Origin: GYS-P2D sp964522505
Lineage (GTDB): Bacteria > Bacteroidota > Bacteroidia > Chitinophagales > Saprospiraceae
Direction of reading: 5' to 3'
Length of the DNA stretch: 64,000 nucleotides
Assembly: GCA_964522505.1 (NCBI GenBank)
Contig: CAZFWJ010000005.1
Location: 32,503 to 96,502 of the forward strand
Below are positions 1-8,020 of this stretch, one piece after another. Both the position numbers and the translations under genes were made by a program. The notes under the pieces were generated by a model. That model worked only from the letters and a program-made list of their open reading frames with translations. It was not told the DNA's origin and did not search any database. Each line of letters begins with the position of its first letter. Within the stretch, counting starts at the first letter, position 1.

Positions 1-123
1 CTCATTATTGAGCGTATGAAAGTCGGGATGGTATTTTTTACTGAGTTCTAAGTATTTCCTCTTGAGCATTGCCTGATCAATCTCAAAAGATTCTGATATG
101 TCATATAGCTCAAAGTAATTCAT
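1..123 (-). CDS. hscB: HscB-like J-domain co-chaperone, N-terminal fragment
   Basis: The reading frame starts with ATG at 123 and runs off the left edge of the window, so only the first 41 residues are visible. They begin MNYFELYDI and contain KKYHPDFH, the HPD signature of J-domains, in the spacing typical of HscB, the co-chaperone that delivers the IscU scaffold to HscA during iron-sulfur cluster assembly. The start lies 10 bases downstream of the rseP stop on the same strand, which suggests co-transcription. The C-terminal IscU-binding domain is outside the window, so a different short J-domain protein cannot be excluded. Confidence 0.8.
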   Translation of the reverse strand, partial: MNYFELYDISESFEIDQAMLKRKYLELSKKYHPDFHTLNNE

Positions 124-133
124 GCCACTATGT

Positions 134-1465
134 TTAAAATAGCCTTGATAAATCTATCCAGAATATAAAGACCATCAGACTGATCAATAAGATGAATCCG
201 ACTAATGTAGCATACTCGACGACTCTGTCGCTCGCCTTACGTCCAGTGATGATTTCCCACAATAAGAATATAACATGGCCACCATCTAATCCTGGGATAG
301 GGAGTAGGTTCATAAATGCAAGTATGATCGATAGTGATGCGGTCAGATTCCAGAATTGTCGCCAATCCCAAGTTGGGCCGAACATTCCGGCGATTGCCAC
401 TGGTCCACCAACAGATTCACTCACTTTTAGCTTTCCTCTAAACATCTGACCAAAGGCTTTCAGTTGATTGCCCAAAAATCCGAAACTACGATCCCATCCA
501 GCCACGAGAGCATCGTTGAATCCATATTCAGTCCTCTCGGCATCAAAGAATCTTCCCCAGCTATATGGATTAAAGCCCAATTTGCCATTCTCAGTGAAGC
601 TCAGTTGGAGGGATGAAGTGTCTTGGCCTCTGAGATAGGTGATGTCTGCCTGCTTGTCTGCTAAGTCCGCAGCGACACGGTTGAATTGATCATAGAAGAA
701 CACACTCTGTCCATTGATACTGAGTATCTGATCTTCGACTTGTAATCCAGCTTGAGCAGCTGGCATATCTTCTGCAAGACGTGCAATAACAACAGGCATC
801 CGAGGTGTATATACCAGTTTATCCTTGTTTTCGTATGTAGCTAGAGATTGAGCAGTTTCATCATCTATATTTAAAGTCATGATTGATCCTGACCGTTCCA
901 CTTGTATAGTTCGAGCCTCATTGATTACAATCTCTCGAGACAAGTCATTAGGATATAACTTGTCGATCTTTGTATCTCCGACGGAGATAAGTTTGTCTCC
1001 ATCTTGTAAGCCTAAATTATGACCTAACTCCTCTACTGCGATACCATAAGTAGCATTTTCATTGGGCAGATAAATGTCGCCCCACTTCAGGAACATGCAT
1101 GTGAATATCAATATGCCGAGAATAAAATTGACTGTGACGCCTCCCAACATGATAATGAGCCTTTGCCAGGCGGGCTTGGCTCTAAACTCCCAGTCCTGAA
1201 CAGGACCAGCCATCTGCTCTTTATCAAAGCTCTCATCGATCATGCCGGCGATCTTGACATAACCGCCAAATGGTAGCCATCCGATGCCATATTCTGTTTC
1301 GCCTTTTTTGTATTTGAATAGTGAAAAGCCGGGATCGAAGAACAAGTAGAACTTTTCTACCTTGGTTTTAAACCACTTTGCAGGAAAAAAGTGTCCACAC
1401 TCATGCAATATGACCAATATTGAAAGACTTAAAAAAAACTGACCCAATGTGATCAATGTACCCAT
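134..1465 (-). CDS. rseP: RseP-type site-2 (M50) membrane metalloprotease
   Basis: This 443-residue inner-membrane zinc protease belongs to the RseP family, which cleaves transmembrane substrates such as anti-sigma factors inside the bilayer. The zinc-binding HECGH motif lies at residues 21-25 in the first membrane segment, and the second metal-ligand motif, LDGG, is near residue 393 in a C-terminal membrane segment. Between them is a periplasmic region of about 200 residues with two PDZ-like parts (for example AGLQVEDQILSINGQ). The GGVTVNFILG segment near residue 108 is also typical. Length fits the family. The gene precedes hscB with a 10-base gap. A sequence resembling a Bacteroidota -7 element lies upstream on this strand (1549-1556) but without a clear -33 partner. 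Confidence 0.93.
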   Translation of the reverse strand: MGTLITLGQFFLSLSILVILHECGHFFPAKWFKTKVEKFYLFFDPGFSLFKYKKGETEYGIGWLPFGGYVKIAGMIDESFDKEQMAGPVQDWEFRAKPAWQRLIIMLGGVTVNFILGILIFTCMFLKWGDIYLPNENATYGIAVEELGHNLGLQDGDKLISVGDTKIDKLYPNDLSREIVINEARTIQVERSGSIMTLNIDDETAQSLATYENKDKLVYTPRMPVVIARLAEDMPAAQAGLQVEDQILSINGQSVFFYDQFNRVAADLADKQADITYLRGQDTSSLQLSFTENGKLGFNPYSWGRFFDAERTEYGFNDALVAGWDRSFGFLGNQLKAFGQMFRGKLKVSESVGGPVAIAGMFGPTWDWRQFWNLTASLSIILAFMNLLPIPGLDGGHVIFLLWEIITGRKASDRVVEYATLVGFILLISLMVFIFWIDLSRLF

Positions 1466-1600
1466 GCTAATCGTGCTTGATATGCTATAAGTGCTGTGCT
1501 ATCATAGAACAATTCTCCTTGAGTAAATAGCACGCCTATAAAAGTCGCCAAAGGTAATTTAAACTCCTTAAACTTGCAGTTGGTTCCAATTAATCAGCAC

Positions 1601-2317
1601 GTGCAGCTATTCTACAGTTATGAAATAAGTGATGACCAGATCGTACTCAACGATCAGGAAGCCATCCACTGTGCCAAGGTCTTGAGAAAGTCAGTAGGTG
1701 ATCAGCTCAATGTACTTGATGGTGCAGGTAAGCGATTTACTGGTGTGATAGCTGATATAAAGAAGAGCAAAGTCTCACTAAGAGATATCGAACTTGTCGA
1801 AGAATCCAGAGGCGATAGAGCTAAGCCCGCAATTGCTGTGGGACTCTTAAAGAATAGCACGAGGATGGAGTGGCTCATCGAAAAGGCAGTGGAAATAGGA
1901 GTCCGTGAGATCACCCTCCTGAACTGTAAGAGGTCTGAGCGATCGAAGGTCAACATAAATCGTCTGAGCAAGATTGCATTAAGTGCAATGAAGCAATCTA
2001 AGAGACTTTGGTTGCCTCGTATAGTTGGGCCCATCAAATTGGAGCAATACCTCAAGGATGTTGATGGGCCTACATGTGCCATTGCGCATTATGCACCGGG
2101 TCATGAGGACTTGTTTGAACTCAGTGTTAATCAGGTGGTGACCATTCTGATCGGACCTGAGGGAGATTTCACTGATAACGAAGTGCAACAGGCTCTGGCT
2201 GCAGGTTGCAAGCCTGTGAATTTAGGAACGTCTCGATTGAGAACGGAGACCGCAGGATTATTCGCCTTGACGATTATGAACAATAAAATGGATTATTCTA
2301 ACATTGATAATACATGA
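1601..2317 (+). CDS. rsmE: 16S rRNA m3U1498 methyltransferase RsmE
   Basis: RsmE is the SPOUT-class SAM-dependent enzyme that methylates N3 of U1498 in 16S rRNA. The N-terminal PUA-like region is followed by the trefoil-knot catalytic domain with EWLIEKAVEIGV, the IGPEGDFTDNE loop, and the C-terminal LGTSRLRTETAG motif of the SAM-binding knot. I chose the GTG at 1601 because family members normally begin M-x-LFY, which gives 238 residues. A TTG at 1574 would add nine unconserved residues. The stop overlaps the start of the next gene by four bases (ATGA), so the two are translationally coupled. Confidence 0.92.
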   Translation: MQLFYSYEISDDQIVLNDQEAIHCAKVLRKSVGDQLNVLDGAGKRFTGVIADIKKSKVSLRDIELVEESRGDRAKPAIAVGLLKNSTRMEWLIEKAVEIGVREITLLNCKRSERSKVNINRLSKIALSAMKQSKRLWLPRIVGPIKLEQYLKDVDGPTCAIAHYAPGHEDLFELSVNQVVTILIGPEGDFTDNEVQQALAAGCKPVNLGTSRLRTETAGLFALTIMNNKMDYSNIDNT

Positions 2318-2970
2318 GAATACTGGTAACGACTTTACTATTGATAAGTCTTCTATTAACGGGACATCGGGATGCTGATGAATTGCAGCTTGCACTACTA
2401 AAGTATAGTGGAGGGGGAGACTGGTATTCTAATCCTACCGCATTGAAGAACTTAGCGGCTTTCTGTAATGAGGAATTAAATACAAATTTCAAACTTAGTT
2501 ATGCTACTGTTGAAGTTGGGTCGCCAGAGCTCTTTAACTATCCATGGGTTCACATGACGGGACATGGTAATGTGGTGTTCACTGATTTAGATGCGGAGAA
2601 TTTGCGCAATTACCTGATCGCTGGTGGCTTTCTACATATTGATGACAACTATGGCATGGATCCATATGTGCGACCAGCGATGAAAAAAGTCTTTCCCGAG
2701 TTAGATTTTGTAGAGCTTCCATTCGATCATGAGGTCTATACGAGCAAGTATATTTTTAAGAATGGGCCCCCTAAGATCCACGAACACGATAAGCAATCCG
2801 CCCAAGGTTTTGGATTAGTGTGGGAGGGTAGGGTAGTCTGTTTCTATACCTATGAATCAGATGTTGGAGATGGCTGGGAGGATCAAGAAGTACATAACGA
2901 TAGTCCTTCTAAGAGACTCAGAGCTCTTCAGTTAGGCGCTAACCTTGTTAAGTACGCATTCAGTTATTAA
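2314..2970 (+). CDS. Exported DUF4159 domain protein
   Basis: This 218-residue protein has an N-terminal hydrophobic signal (about residues 1-17) followed by one DUF4159 domain. Recognisable conserved parts are LKYSGGGDWYSNPTALKNL, the MTGHG motif, and GGFLHIDDNYGMD near the middle. The DUF4159 fold resembles class I glutamine amidotransferases, but the family has no assigned reaction in most bacteria. It overlaps rsmE by four bases, a pairing I associate with Bacteroidota. The function is unknown and the protein is probably periplasmic. Confidence 0.85.
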   Translation: MRILVTTLLLISLLLTGHRDADELQLALLKYSGGGDWYSNPTALKNLAAFCNEELNTNFKLSYATVEVGSPELFNYPWVHMTGHGNVVFTDLDAENLRNYLIAGGFLHIDDNYGMDPYVRPAMKKVFPELDFVELPFDHEVYTSKYIFKNGPPKIHEHDKQSAQGFGLVWEGRVVCFYTYESDVGDGWEDQEVHNDSPSKRLRALQLGANLVKYAFSY

Positions 2971-2974
2971 GTGG

Positions 2975-3300
2975 ATCTCAAGGGGTGATACCTGTGCCTT
3001 CGGGAATTGCCTCACCCGGCATGCATTCGTCACCACCTTATAGATAGCGCTCGTCCTCCAGCCTACGCTGTTGCCTCTTTTTAATTAGGCAAGCCCACTG
3101 GTTTCCGCCGTTCCCGACTTTCGAGCACTGTCGTACTCGATTCTATGGTATCAATCGGGTCATGCACTCGACTCTTCAAGATCAGTTGATCATCTCAATC
3201 GTTCCTTATTTCGAAATGACCGCTGCACACGGCGGCTCCCAATACCCACTTGAAAGCGACAGGCCATGCCCAAATGATCGACGGTTTTTAGTTGGAGAAT
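2975..3300. ncRNA. Candidate structured RNA, unidentified
   Basis: This stretch between two convergent genes has no convincing reading frame and is visibly richer in G and C than its surroundings. It holds several hairpins. Read on the minus strand these include TCGAGTGC pairing with GTGCTCGA (about 3121-3171), enclosing CGATT/AATCG; TTGCCT pairing with AGGCAA (about 3070-3093); CCGC/GCGG near 3223-3238; and GGTGA/TCACC closing the 2983-3018 stem. I compared it by eye with RNase P RNA, tmRNA, SRP RNA and 6S RNA and found none of their diagnostic motifs. The strand is undecided. It may be a lineage-specific noncoding RNA or simply a structured intergenic remnant. Confidence 0.4.
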
Positions 3301-3316
3301 GGAAAAGAAATCTAAC

Positions 3317-3535
3317 CTAATCAGCCAACACACTAACACCACGACGGATGTACTTTTTGATATTGAGCCAGAAGGCGATAATCAAGTATACAAATAGCGG
3401 GGATCCCAATGCGATGAATGTAAGATAGATGAAATGCAACCGAACCAATGAGCTCTTTAAACCCATCTTATCACCTAGATATTGACATACGCCAAATCCA
3501 CAGTATTCCAATATTCCTTTTAATCTATCGAACAT
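3317..3535 (-). CDS. PspC domain membrane protein
   Basis: This 72-residue protein consists almost entirely of one PspC domain: a cytoplasmic N-terminal part with the family pattern FGVCQYLGDKMGL, then R-LHFIYLTFIALGSPLFVYL as the membrane segment and a basic tail. PspC proteins take part in envelope-stress (phage-shock) responses, and in Bacteroidota they often occur as small stand-alone proteins. The gene is convergent with the DUF4159 gene across the structured 2975-3300 region. Partner and regulation are not visible. Confidence 0.8.
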   Translation of the reverse strand: MFDRLKGILEYCGFGVCQYLGDKMGLKSSLVRLHFIYLTFIALGSPLFVYLIIAFWLNIKKYIRRGVSVLAD

Positions 3536-3599
3536 CTCTATTAGATATCAGACCCATATAATTTATGGTTCTTATCTACAAGTTATAAAGAATACGGAG

Positions 3600-3734
3600 C
3601 TAAGTGATCAGCATGCAGTACAAAAGCCCAATTAAGGCGAAGATTATCACGAAAAGTGACAGAAAAGTGTCTTGATTGATTGTGGAGTACATAGGTGTGG
3701 CACTAGAATACTCCTTATTAGGTTCTACGTTCAT
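3600..3734 (-). CDS. Small single-pass membrane protein, hypothetical
   Basis: A 44-codon frame runs from ATG at 3734 to TAG at 3600. The first 20 residues are polar (MNVEPNKEYSSATPMYSTIN), followed by one clear transmembrane segment (FLSLFVIIFALIGLLYCML) and almost no tail. This architecture is non-random for intergenic DNA. A second 43-residue frame at 32639-32770 has the same layout, although the sequences are not obviously related. It lies upstream of the PspC gene on the same strand. No function can be assigned. Confidence 0.45.
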   Translation of the reverse strand: MNVEPNKEYSSATPMYSTINQDTFLSLFVIIFALIGLLYCMLIT

Positions 3735-3870
3735 CGGTTCTCATCTTAAGTGACGCTAAGGTAGAAATAAATAATATTGGTAGTTTATACTTGATAAAAT
3801 ATTTTAATATTTAATCAATCACAACATCATTCAGATTATTTCGGTTCTTTTGATAACAGAAACAGATACA

Positions 3871-4188
3871 ATGGGACAAGAAAAAAATAAAAAGCAGAAT
3901 CAGTTAAATATTGAGTTGACTGAGGAGATGTCAGAAGGGGTATATTCTAACCTTGCGATCATATCGCATTCGCACTCAGAGTTTGTATTGGACTTTGTCA
4001 GATTGCTTCCTAATGTCCCTAAGGCTAAAGTCAAGAGTAGAGTCATTATGACCCCTGAGCATGCTAAAAGATTTCTCAAAGCACTACACGACAATCTTCA
4101 GAAATATGAGAAACTTCACGGCCCAGTAAAAGAGAAGAAGCAAGAACCTAATATTCCGCTGAACTTTACGCCGACAGCACAGGCGTAA
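3871..4188 (+). CDS. DUF3467 domain protein
   Basis: This 105-residue cytoplasmic protein starts at the ATG at 3871 (MGQEKNKKQ). An in-frame TTG at 3850 would add seven residues but is less likely. The core matches DUF3467: INIELTEEMSEGVYSNLA-type start, SHSEFVLDFVRLLP, KSRVIMTPEHAKRFLKAL and a C-terminal helix. The family is small and widespread in Bacteroidota, sometimes near transcription genes. No biochemical role is established. The gene is convergent with the DUF5916 gene, with a 21-base gap and no obvious terminator. Confidence 0.85.
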   Translation: MGQEKNKKQNQLNIELTEEMSEGVYSNLAIISHSHSEFVLDFVRLLPNVPKAKVKSRVIMTPEHAKRFLKALHDNLQKYEKLHGPVKEKKQEPNIPLNFTPTAQA

Positions 4189-4209
4189 ATCAGACAATGC
4201 TTAAATCGC

Positions 4210-6414
4210 TCACCTCAATACATCAAAGAGGTAAGAATACTTCATAGTGATACTCCGATTCTGTTGTAGACCGTCAAGAGAGGTCTCATTATATACGATA
4301 AACAGTCCAGTATTGGCGGCCTGAAGCCAGCCTACTCGAGCATTAGTTGACCACAGCTCCGCAGCGCCATTATACTGTATGAGGCTTTGAACGAATAATC
4401 TCGGCGTAAAGGAGTAGGATAGCCTCAAGCTATAGACATCGGCTATGAAATCTCCATTGGGAAGACTAAGGTCATTAAAGCTAAAATTGAGCTCACTATT
4501 AAACTGATCTCCTATCCGCCCATTAATCGTGCCGCTGTGAGCTGAACGTCGTCCTCCAAAGAATCCGCCAATAACATGGCGAGTCGAAAAAGAAACAGCT
4601 TTATTAGGGTTAGTGATGAATACGATCTGTGCCTCCTGGTGATCATATGTGCCTGGGTCTACTCTTGTGCCGCTGATTTCAAAGGCCTCAGAGACGCCCT
4701 CACGAGTAAAATTAATACCCGTGTGAAACTCGAATAGATTGCGAAATACCCAGTGATTGTCCACATGTAGGAAGCCTGTCTCTTGAAAACCTTGGAAGTT
4801 CCAATAACCCCGATAGCTCACATGAGGTCGCCACTCCAGCCAGATAGAATCATCATCAAACCGCTTGTTATAGAAGATGAGGCCTTCAGCCTTACGGAAT
4901 GCAGACCGTCCCAAGAATCCTACTTCAGGATTAAAGGTTTCACTCACTTCAGTATATCCTAGATTGAGTAACCAACCATTCCAATTGTAACGTCCGACCA
5001 GTTGAAAGGCGTGATTACCATCAGTTACACCATCTGTGCGAGTGGTAGAAGCAAAACCAGAAATATCGGCCTTCTTACCAAACCCCAGCTTTCCGTCTAT
5101 CGCATAGGTATGGTTATATCCTGGCGTACCAAATCCCTCACTACTATTCACACTATTACGGCTAATAAATGCCGCACCGAGTGATGATCGAGTATTTTGA
5201 AACTCGTGGTTGACACGCCCTATGGTGAAGTTGTTAGCATTTATAGATCGCTCGGTAACCTCTTCAGTAAACATCGTTAAGAATCCCACATTGGTTTGGT
5301 TGAGTTTGCCAGATAGGCGTGCCCCTCCAATAATAGGAACCGGAGAGCCATCATCTGACAGCCCGATGCGACGACTGAAAAATAAATCCACCTCTCCTGG
5401 ACTTCCCACAGAAAACTGCCCCGCATTCTCTAAAAAGAAGGGCCGCTTCTCAGGAAAGAAAAGATTAAAACGGTCCAAGTTGATCTGTTGATCATCGACC
5501 TCGACCTGTGCAAAGTCTGTATTGTAAGTCAAGTCCAAAGTTAGAGCTGGAGTAACGCTATACTTAATATCCAGACCGGCGTCAACCCTCGATTGATACT
5601 CGTCCGAGGTATTGAAGTCTCTGGCCGATTGGGCTAGCACATAAGGTATCGCTTTTAGATTGCCTTGGCTCTTCAGATCAAGACCGTGCAGAGCGCCTGC
5701 GAGTGATACTCTATTCAGGTCAAAGTTAAGCGGCATCAGAGACCAAAATGCGATCTCGTTATTCTTGGATATGTTGCGCTGGACATTCATGCCCCAAGAC
5801 TGCTCTCCCGAAGAAAATCTAAGCGTCTTCAGCGGGATGGCGAACTCTGCACTCCAGCCATAATCCCCTACTTGTGTGGCTACCGTCCATGCCGCATCCC
5901 AGTTGAGATTTACTCCTCCAATGGTACCTCCTTGTTGTCTATTATTATTGAAGTTTCCGACGCCCTCATTATCGATCTGAGCATCATATTCTATGCCGAT
6001 TGAGTTGGTGCCAAATACAAATCCATTTTGTCCATCCTTGTAGGTGTCAAATATGAATACAATCGCATCCGTACCAGTCAGGGAAGCATCTCGACGGGCG
6101 TCATTAACCACTAAGGACTCTGGCTGCCCATCGTGGCAGACCGCAGAGACATATAGAGTGGTACTGGTATATGCGATTCGGATATCTGTCCGTTCACTTA
6201 CGGCCGAGCCATATTGTGGCTGAGTCTGCTTGAGAGAGCTTATGGGTTCTATACTACTCCAGATGGCATCATCCATGATGTTGCCATCGATTTCTGGCGC
6301 TTGATCAATAGCTATTGCATGTGCATCAGGGCGCTGTATTCCTGATGGACTCGATTGACTCCATCCACACATTACTGCGCATATGACAATTATGAGTAGT
6401 ATAATACCTCGCAT
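4210..6414 (-). CDS. DUF5916 outer-membrane protein with CBM9-like N-terminal domain
   Basis: This 734-residue protein has a signal peptide ending near residue 19 and a CBM9/DOMON-like beta-sandwich at about 35-230. Landmarks are APEIDGNIMDDAIW, DAIVFIFDTYKDGQNGFVFGTN and GWSAEFAIPLKTLRFSSGEQSWGMNVQR. The rest is DUF5916, which begins around DYTYNTDFAQVEVDDQQINLDRFNLFFPEKRPFFLEN-like sequence and continues as amphipathic strands ending in an aromatic residue-rich tail, consistent with an outer-membrane barrel. The substrate is unknown; relatives are often near peptidases or carbohydrate genes. It is monocistronic here. Confidence 0.85.
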   Translation of the reverse strand: MRGIILLIIVICAVMCGWSQSSPSGIQRPDAHAIAIDQAPEIDGNIMDDAIWSSIEPISSLKQTQPQYGSAVSERTDIRIAYTSTTLYVSAVCHDGQPESLVVNDARRDASLTGTDAIVFIFDTYKDGQNGFVFGTNSIGIEYDAQIDNEGVGNFNNNRQQGGTIGGVNLNWDAAWTVATQVGDYGWSAEFAIPLKTLRFSSGEQSWGMNVQRNISKNNEIAFWSLMPLNFDLNRVSLAGALHGLDLKSQGNLKAIPYVLAQSARDFNTSDEYQSRVDAGLDIKYSVTPALTLDLTYNTDFAQVEVDDQQINLDRFNLFFPEKRPFFLENAGQFSVGSPGEVDLFFSRRIGLSDDGSPVPIIGGARLSGKLNQTNVGFLTMFTEEVTERSINANNFTIGRVNHEFQNTRSSLGAAFISRNSVNSSEGFGTPGYNHTYAIDGKLGFGKKADISGFASTTRTDGVTDGNHAFQLVGRYNWNGWLLNLGYTEVSETFNPEVGFLGRSAFRKAEGLIFYNKRFDDDSIWLEWRPHVSYRGYWNFQGFQETGFLHVDNHWVFRNLFEFHTGINFTREGVSEAFEISGTRVDPGTYDHQEAQIVFITNPNKAVSFSTRHVIGGFFGGRRSAHSGTINGRIGDQFNSELNFSFNDLSLPNGDFIADVYSLRLSYSFTPRLFVQSLIQYNGAAELWSTNARVGWLQAANTGLFIVYNETSLDGLQQNRSITMKYSYLFDVLR

Positions 6415-6754
6415 AGATAGTTTCTTGGATTCTTAGGTTAAGATAGTGATTCATTAGTTAGCTCACCAGAGTTATCGATCGATTATTGATTTGATGAGCT
6501 TTATTCGCCAATGATATAGTTGGCATTCTTGTTATGTCTTATCTTGACAAATATCGAGAACTCATAATGACTAAAGAGAACCGATTATATCCATATGTCA
6601 TTTCTTCGGATTCGATGTCCAGAAAGATCTTAAAAACCATTTTAATAGATAAAGTATCGAGAGTGTCGAAGAGCAGACGATGACGGTGTGAGATTGGCTC
6701 TCTCCAGAATTATCCTTAGATCACGTCGTTGACAAAAAGCATACAGCCGTCCTT
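6415..6754. other. Intergenic region with no supported gene
   Basis: These 340 bases separate the DUF5916 gene from ruvB. The only frame of note is 49 codons on the plus strand (6534-6683), basic and without recognisable features, which I do not consider a gene. No terminator, repeat or RNA gene was recognised. The part next to 6415 should hold the promoter of the DUF5916 gene, but I could not point to a clear -33/-7 pair. Confidence 0.5.
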
Positions 6755-7777
6755 CTAAAACAGCGTCCCCTCTCTTCTAGGCGGTACGACATTGATATGT
6801 CTATAGGCCTTATCTGTAGCTATGCGCCCACGCTGTGTACGTTGGATGAAGCCCTCCATAATTAAAAACGGCTCATAGACCTCTTCGATGGTGCCAGCTT
6901 CTTCTCCGACTGCTGTAGCTATTGTGCCTATACCTACGGGGCCGCCTTTAAACTTGTCGATCATCGTATGTAATATGCGATTGTCCATCTCGTCGAGACC
7001 GAGCTCGTCAACATCTAGCGCCTCTAGTGCTATTCTCGATATGTCGAGATCTATTGTACCATCACCTTTCACTTGTGCAAAGTCGCGAACCCGCCGCAAG
7101 AGAGAGTTGGCTATACGAGGTGTGCCTCGGCTGCGCCGAGCGATCTCAGTAGCACCAGTATCTGTGATGGCTATGTTCATAAGACTGGCGCTGCGCTTAA
7201 CGATTTTAGTGAGTGTGGCAACATTGTAGTAATCGAGGTGGCAGGTTATCCCAAATCTTGCTCGCAGCGGTGGTGTCAGCAAGCCCATCCTCGTAGTGGC
7301 TCCTATGAGCGTGAATGGCGCAATGTTAAGCTGTATACTCCGTGCATTAGGACCTGAGTCGATCATGATGTCTATCCTAAAGTCCTCCATGGCGGAGTAT
7401 AGGTATTCCTCGACAATATGATTGAGTCGATGGATCTCATCAATAAATAGTACGTCGCCGTCTTGAAGGTTTGTGAGCAGTCCTGCGAGATCCCCGGGTT
7501 TCTCCAGTACAGGTCCTGAAGTGAGCTTGAGGTCTGAGCCCATCTCATTGGCAATAATATGGGATAAGGTGGTTTTCCCCAGGCCGGGAGGTCCATGAAG
7601 TAAGACGTGATCCAGCGACTCTGATCTCATAATAGCCGCCTTGATAAATATGCTGAGATTATCAGTAATCTTTTGTTGACCACTGAAGTCTTCGAGCATC
7701 TTGGGACGTAGTGCTTTTTCAAGCTTTTGATCATCACTTGTCAGAGCGTCGCCAGATGGATCCAAATATTCGTTCAC
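6755..7777 (-). CDS. ruvB: Holliday junction branch-migration helicase RuvB
   Basis: RuvB is the AAA+ hexameric motor that, with RuvA, drives Holliday junction migration in recombination and repair. The 340-residue protein has the Walker A loop GPPGLGKTT near residue 62, Walker B DEIHRL near 114, sensor 1 GATTR near 160, the arginine finger/sensor 2 region SRGTPRIAN near 215, and the C-terminal winged helix with GGPVGI and EPFLIMEGFIQRTQRGR. The start is a GTG. A -7-like element (TACATTTG on this strand, 7806-7813) lies 28 bases upstream. Confidence 0.97.
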   Translation of the reverse strand: MNEYLDPSGDALTSDDQKLEKALRPKMLEDFSGQQKITDNLSIFIKAAIMRSESLDHVLLHGPPGLGKTTLSHIIANEMGSDLKLTSGPVLEKPGDLAGLLTNLQDGDVLFIDEIHRLNHIVEEYLYSAMEDFRIDIMIDSGPNARSIQLNIAPFTLIGATTRMGLLTPPLRARFGITCHLDYYNVATLTKIVKRSASLMNIAITDTGATEIARRSRGTPRIANSLLRRVRDFAQVKGDGTIDLDISRIALEALDVDELGLDEMDNRILHTMIDKFKGGPVGIGTIATAVGEEAGTIEEVYEPFLIMEGFIQRTQRGRIATDKAYRHINVVPPRREGTLF

Positions 7778-7805
7778 TGCTTTATATGGAATTTATTACG
7801 ATTCA

Positions 7806-7813
7806 CAAATGTA
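7806..7813 (-). promoter_or_regulatory. Possible -7 promoter element for ruvB
   Basis: On the minus strand this reads TACATTTG, which fits the Bacteroidota -7 consensus TAnnTTTG and lies 28 bases before the ruvB start. I see no TTG-containing -33 element at the usual 19-21 base spacing, so this is a partial match. Confidence 0.35.
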
Positions 7814-7909
7814 CCTTAAACATGGTAGAGTTATGCCTTGATTGAGCCATTGAACAACATTTGCACAGATGTTGGCGCATACATATCGGTTTATAAACGT
7901 TACATTTTA

Positions 7910-7917
7910 TACTTTTG
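7910..7917 (+). promoter_or_regulatory. Possible -7 promoter element for icd
   Basis: The sequence TACTTTTG fits the Bacteroidota consensus TAnnTTTG and lies 103 bases upstream of the icd start, implying a 5' leader of about 95 bases. The -33 region is weak (GGTTTATA about 20 bases upstream). The element is divergent from the ruvB candidate. Confidence 0.4.
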
Positions 7918-8020
7918 CGGCTGTTTTTGGGCAAGTAGTGAACAATCGAAATGCTCAACCTATTCTCATAGGTAAGAACTCAATAATTTATCTTTTAACT
8001 ATATAAATAACACAACATTT

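Noticed and set aside
1549..1556. Promoter -7 element for rseP (TACCTTTG on the minus strand)
   Set aside because: It fits the consensus but no TTG element lies at the usual distance, and it is more than 80 bases from the start codon, so I kept it only as a note.
2975..3300. RNase P RNA, tmRNA, SRP RNA or 6S RNA
   Set aside because: A stretch CGAAAGTCGGG on the minus strand superficially resembles the RNase P P4 region, but none of the other universal motifs, nor tmRNA termini, SRP tetraloop or 6S bubble sequences, is present.
6534..6683. 49-codon open frame between the DUF5916 and ruvB genes
   Set aside because: It is basic and without domain, signal or membrane features, and its codon content is not distinguishable from background.
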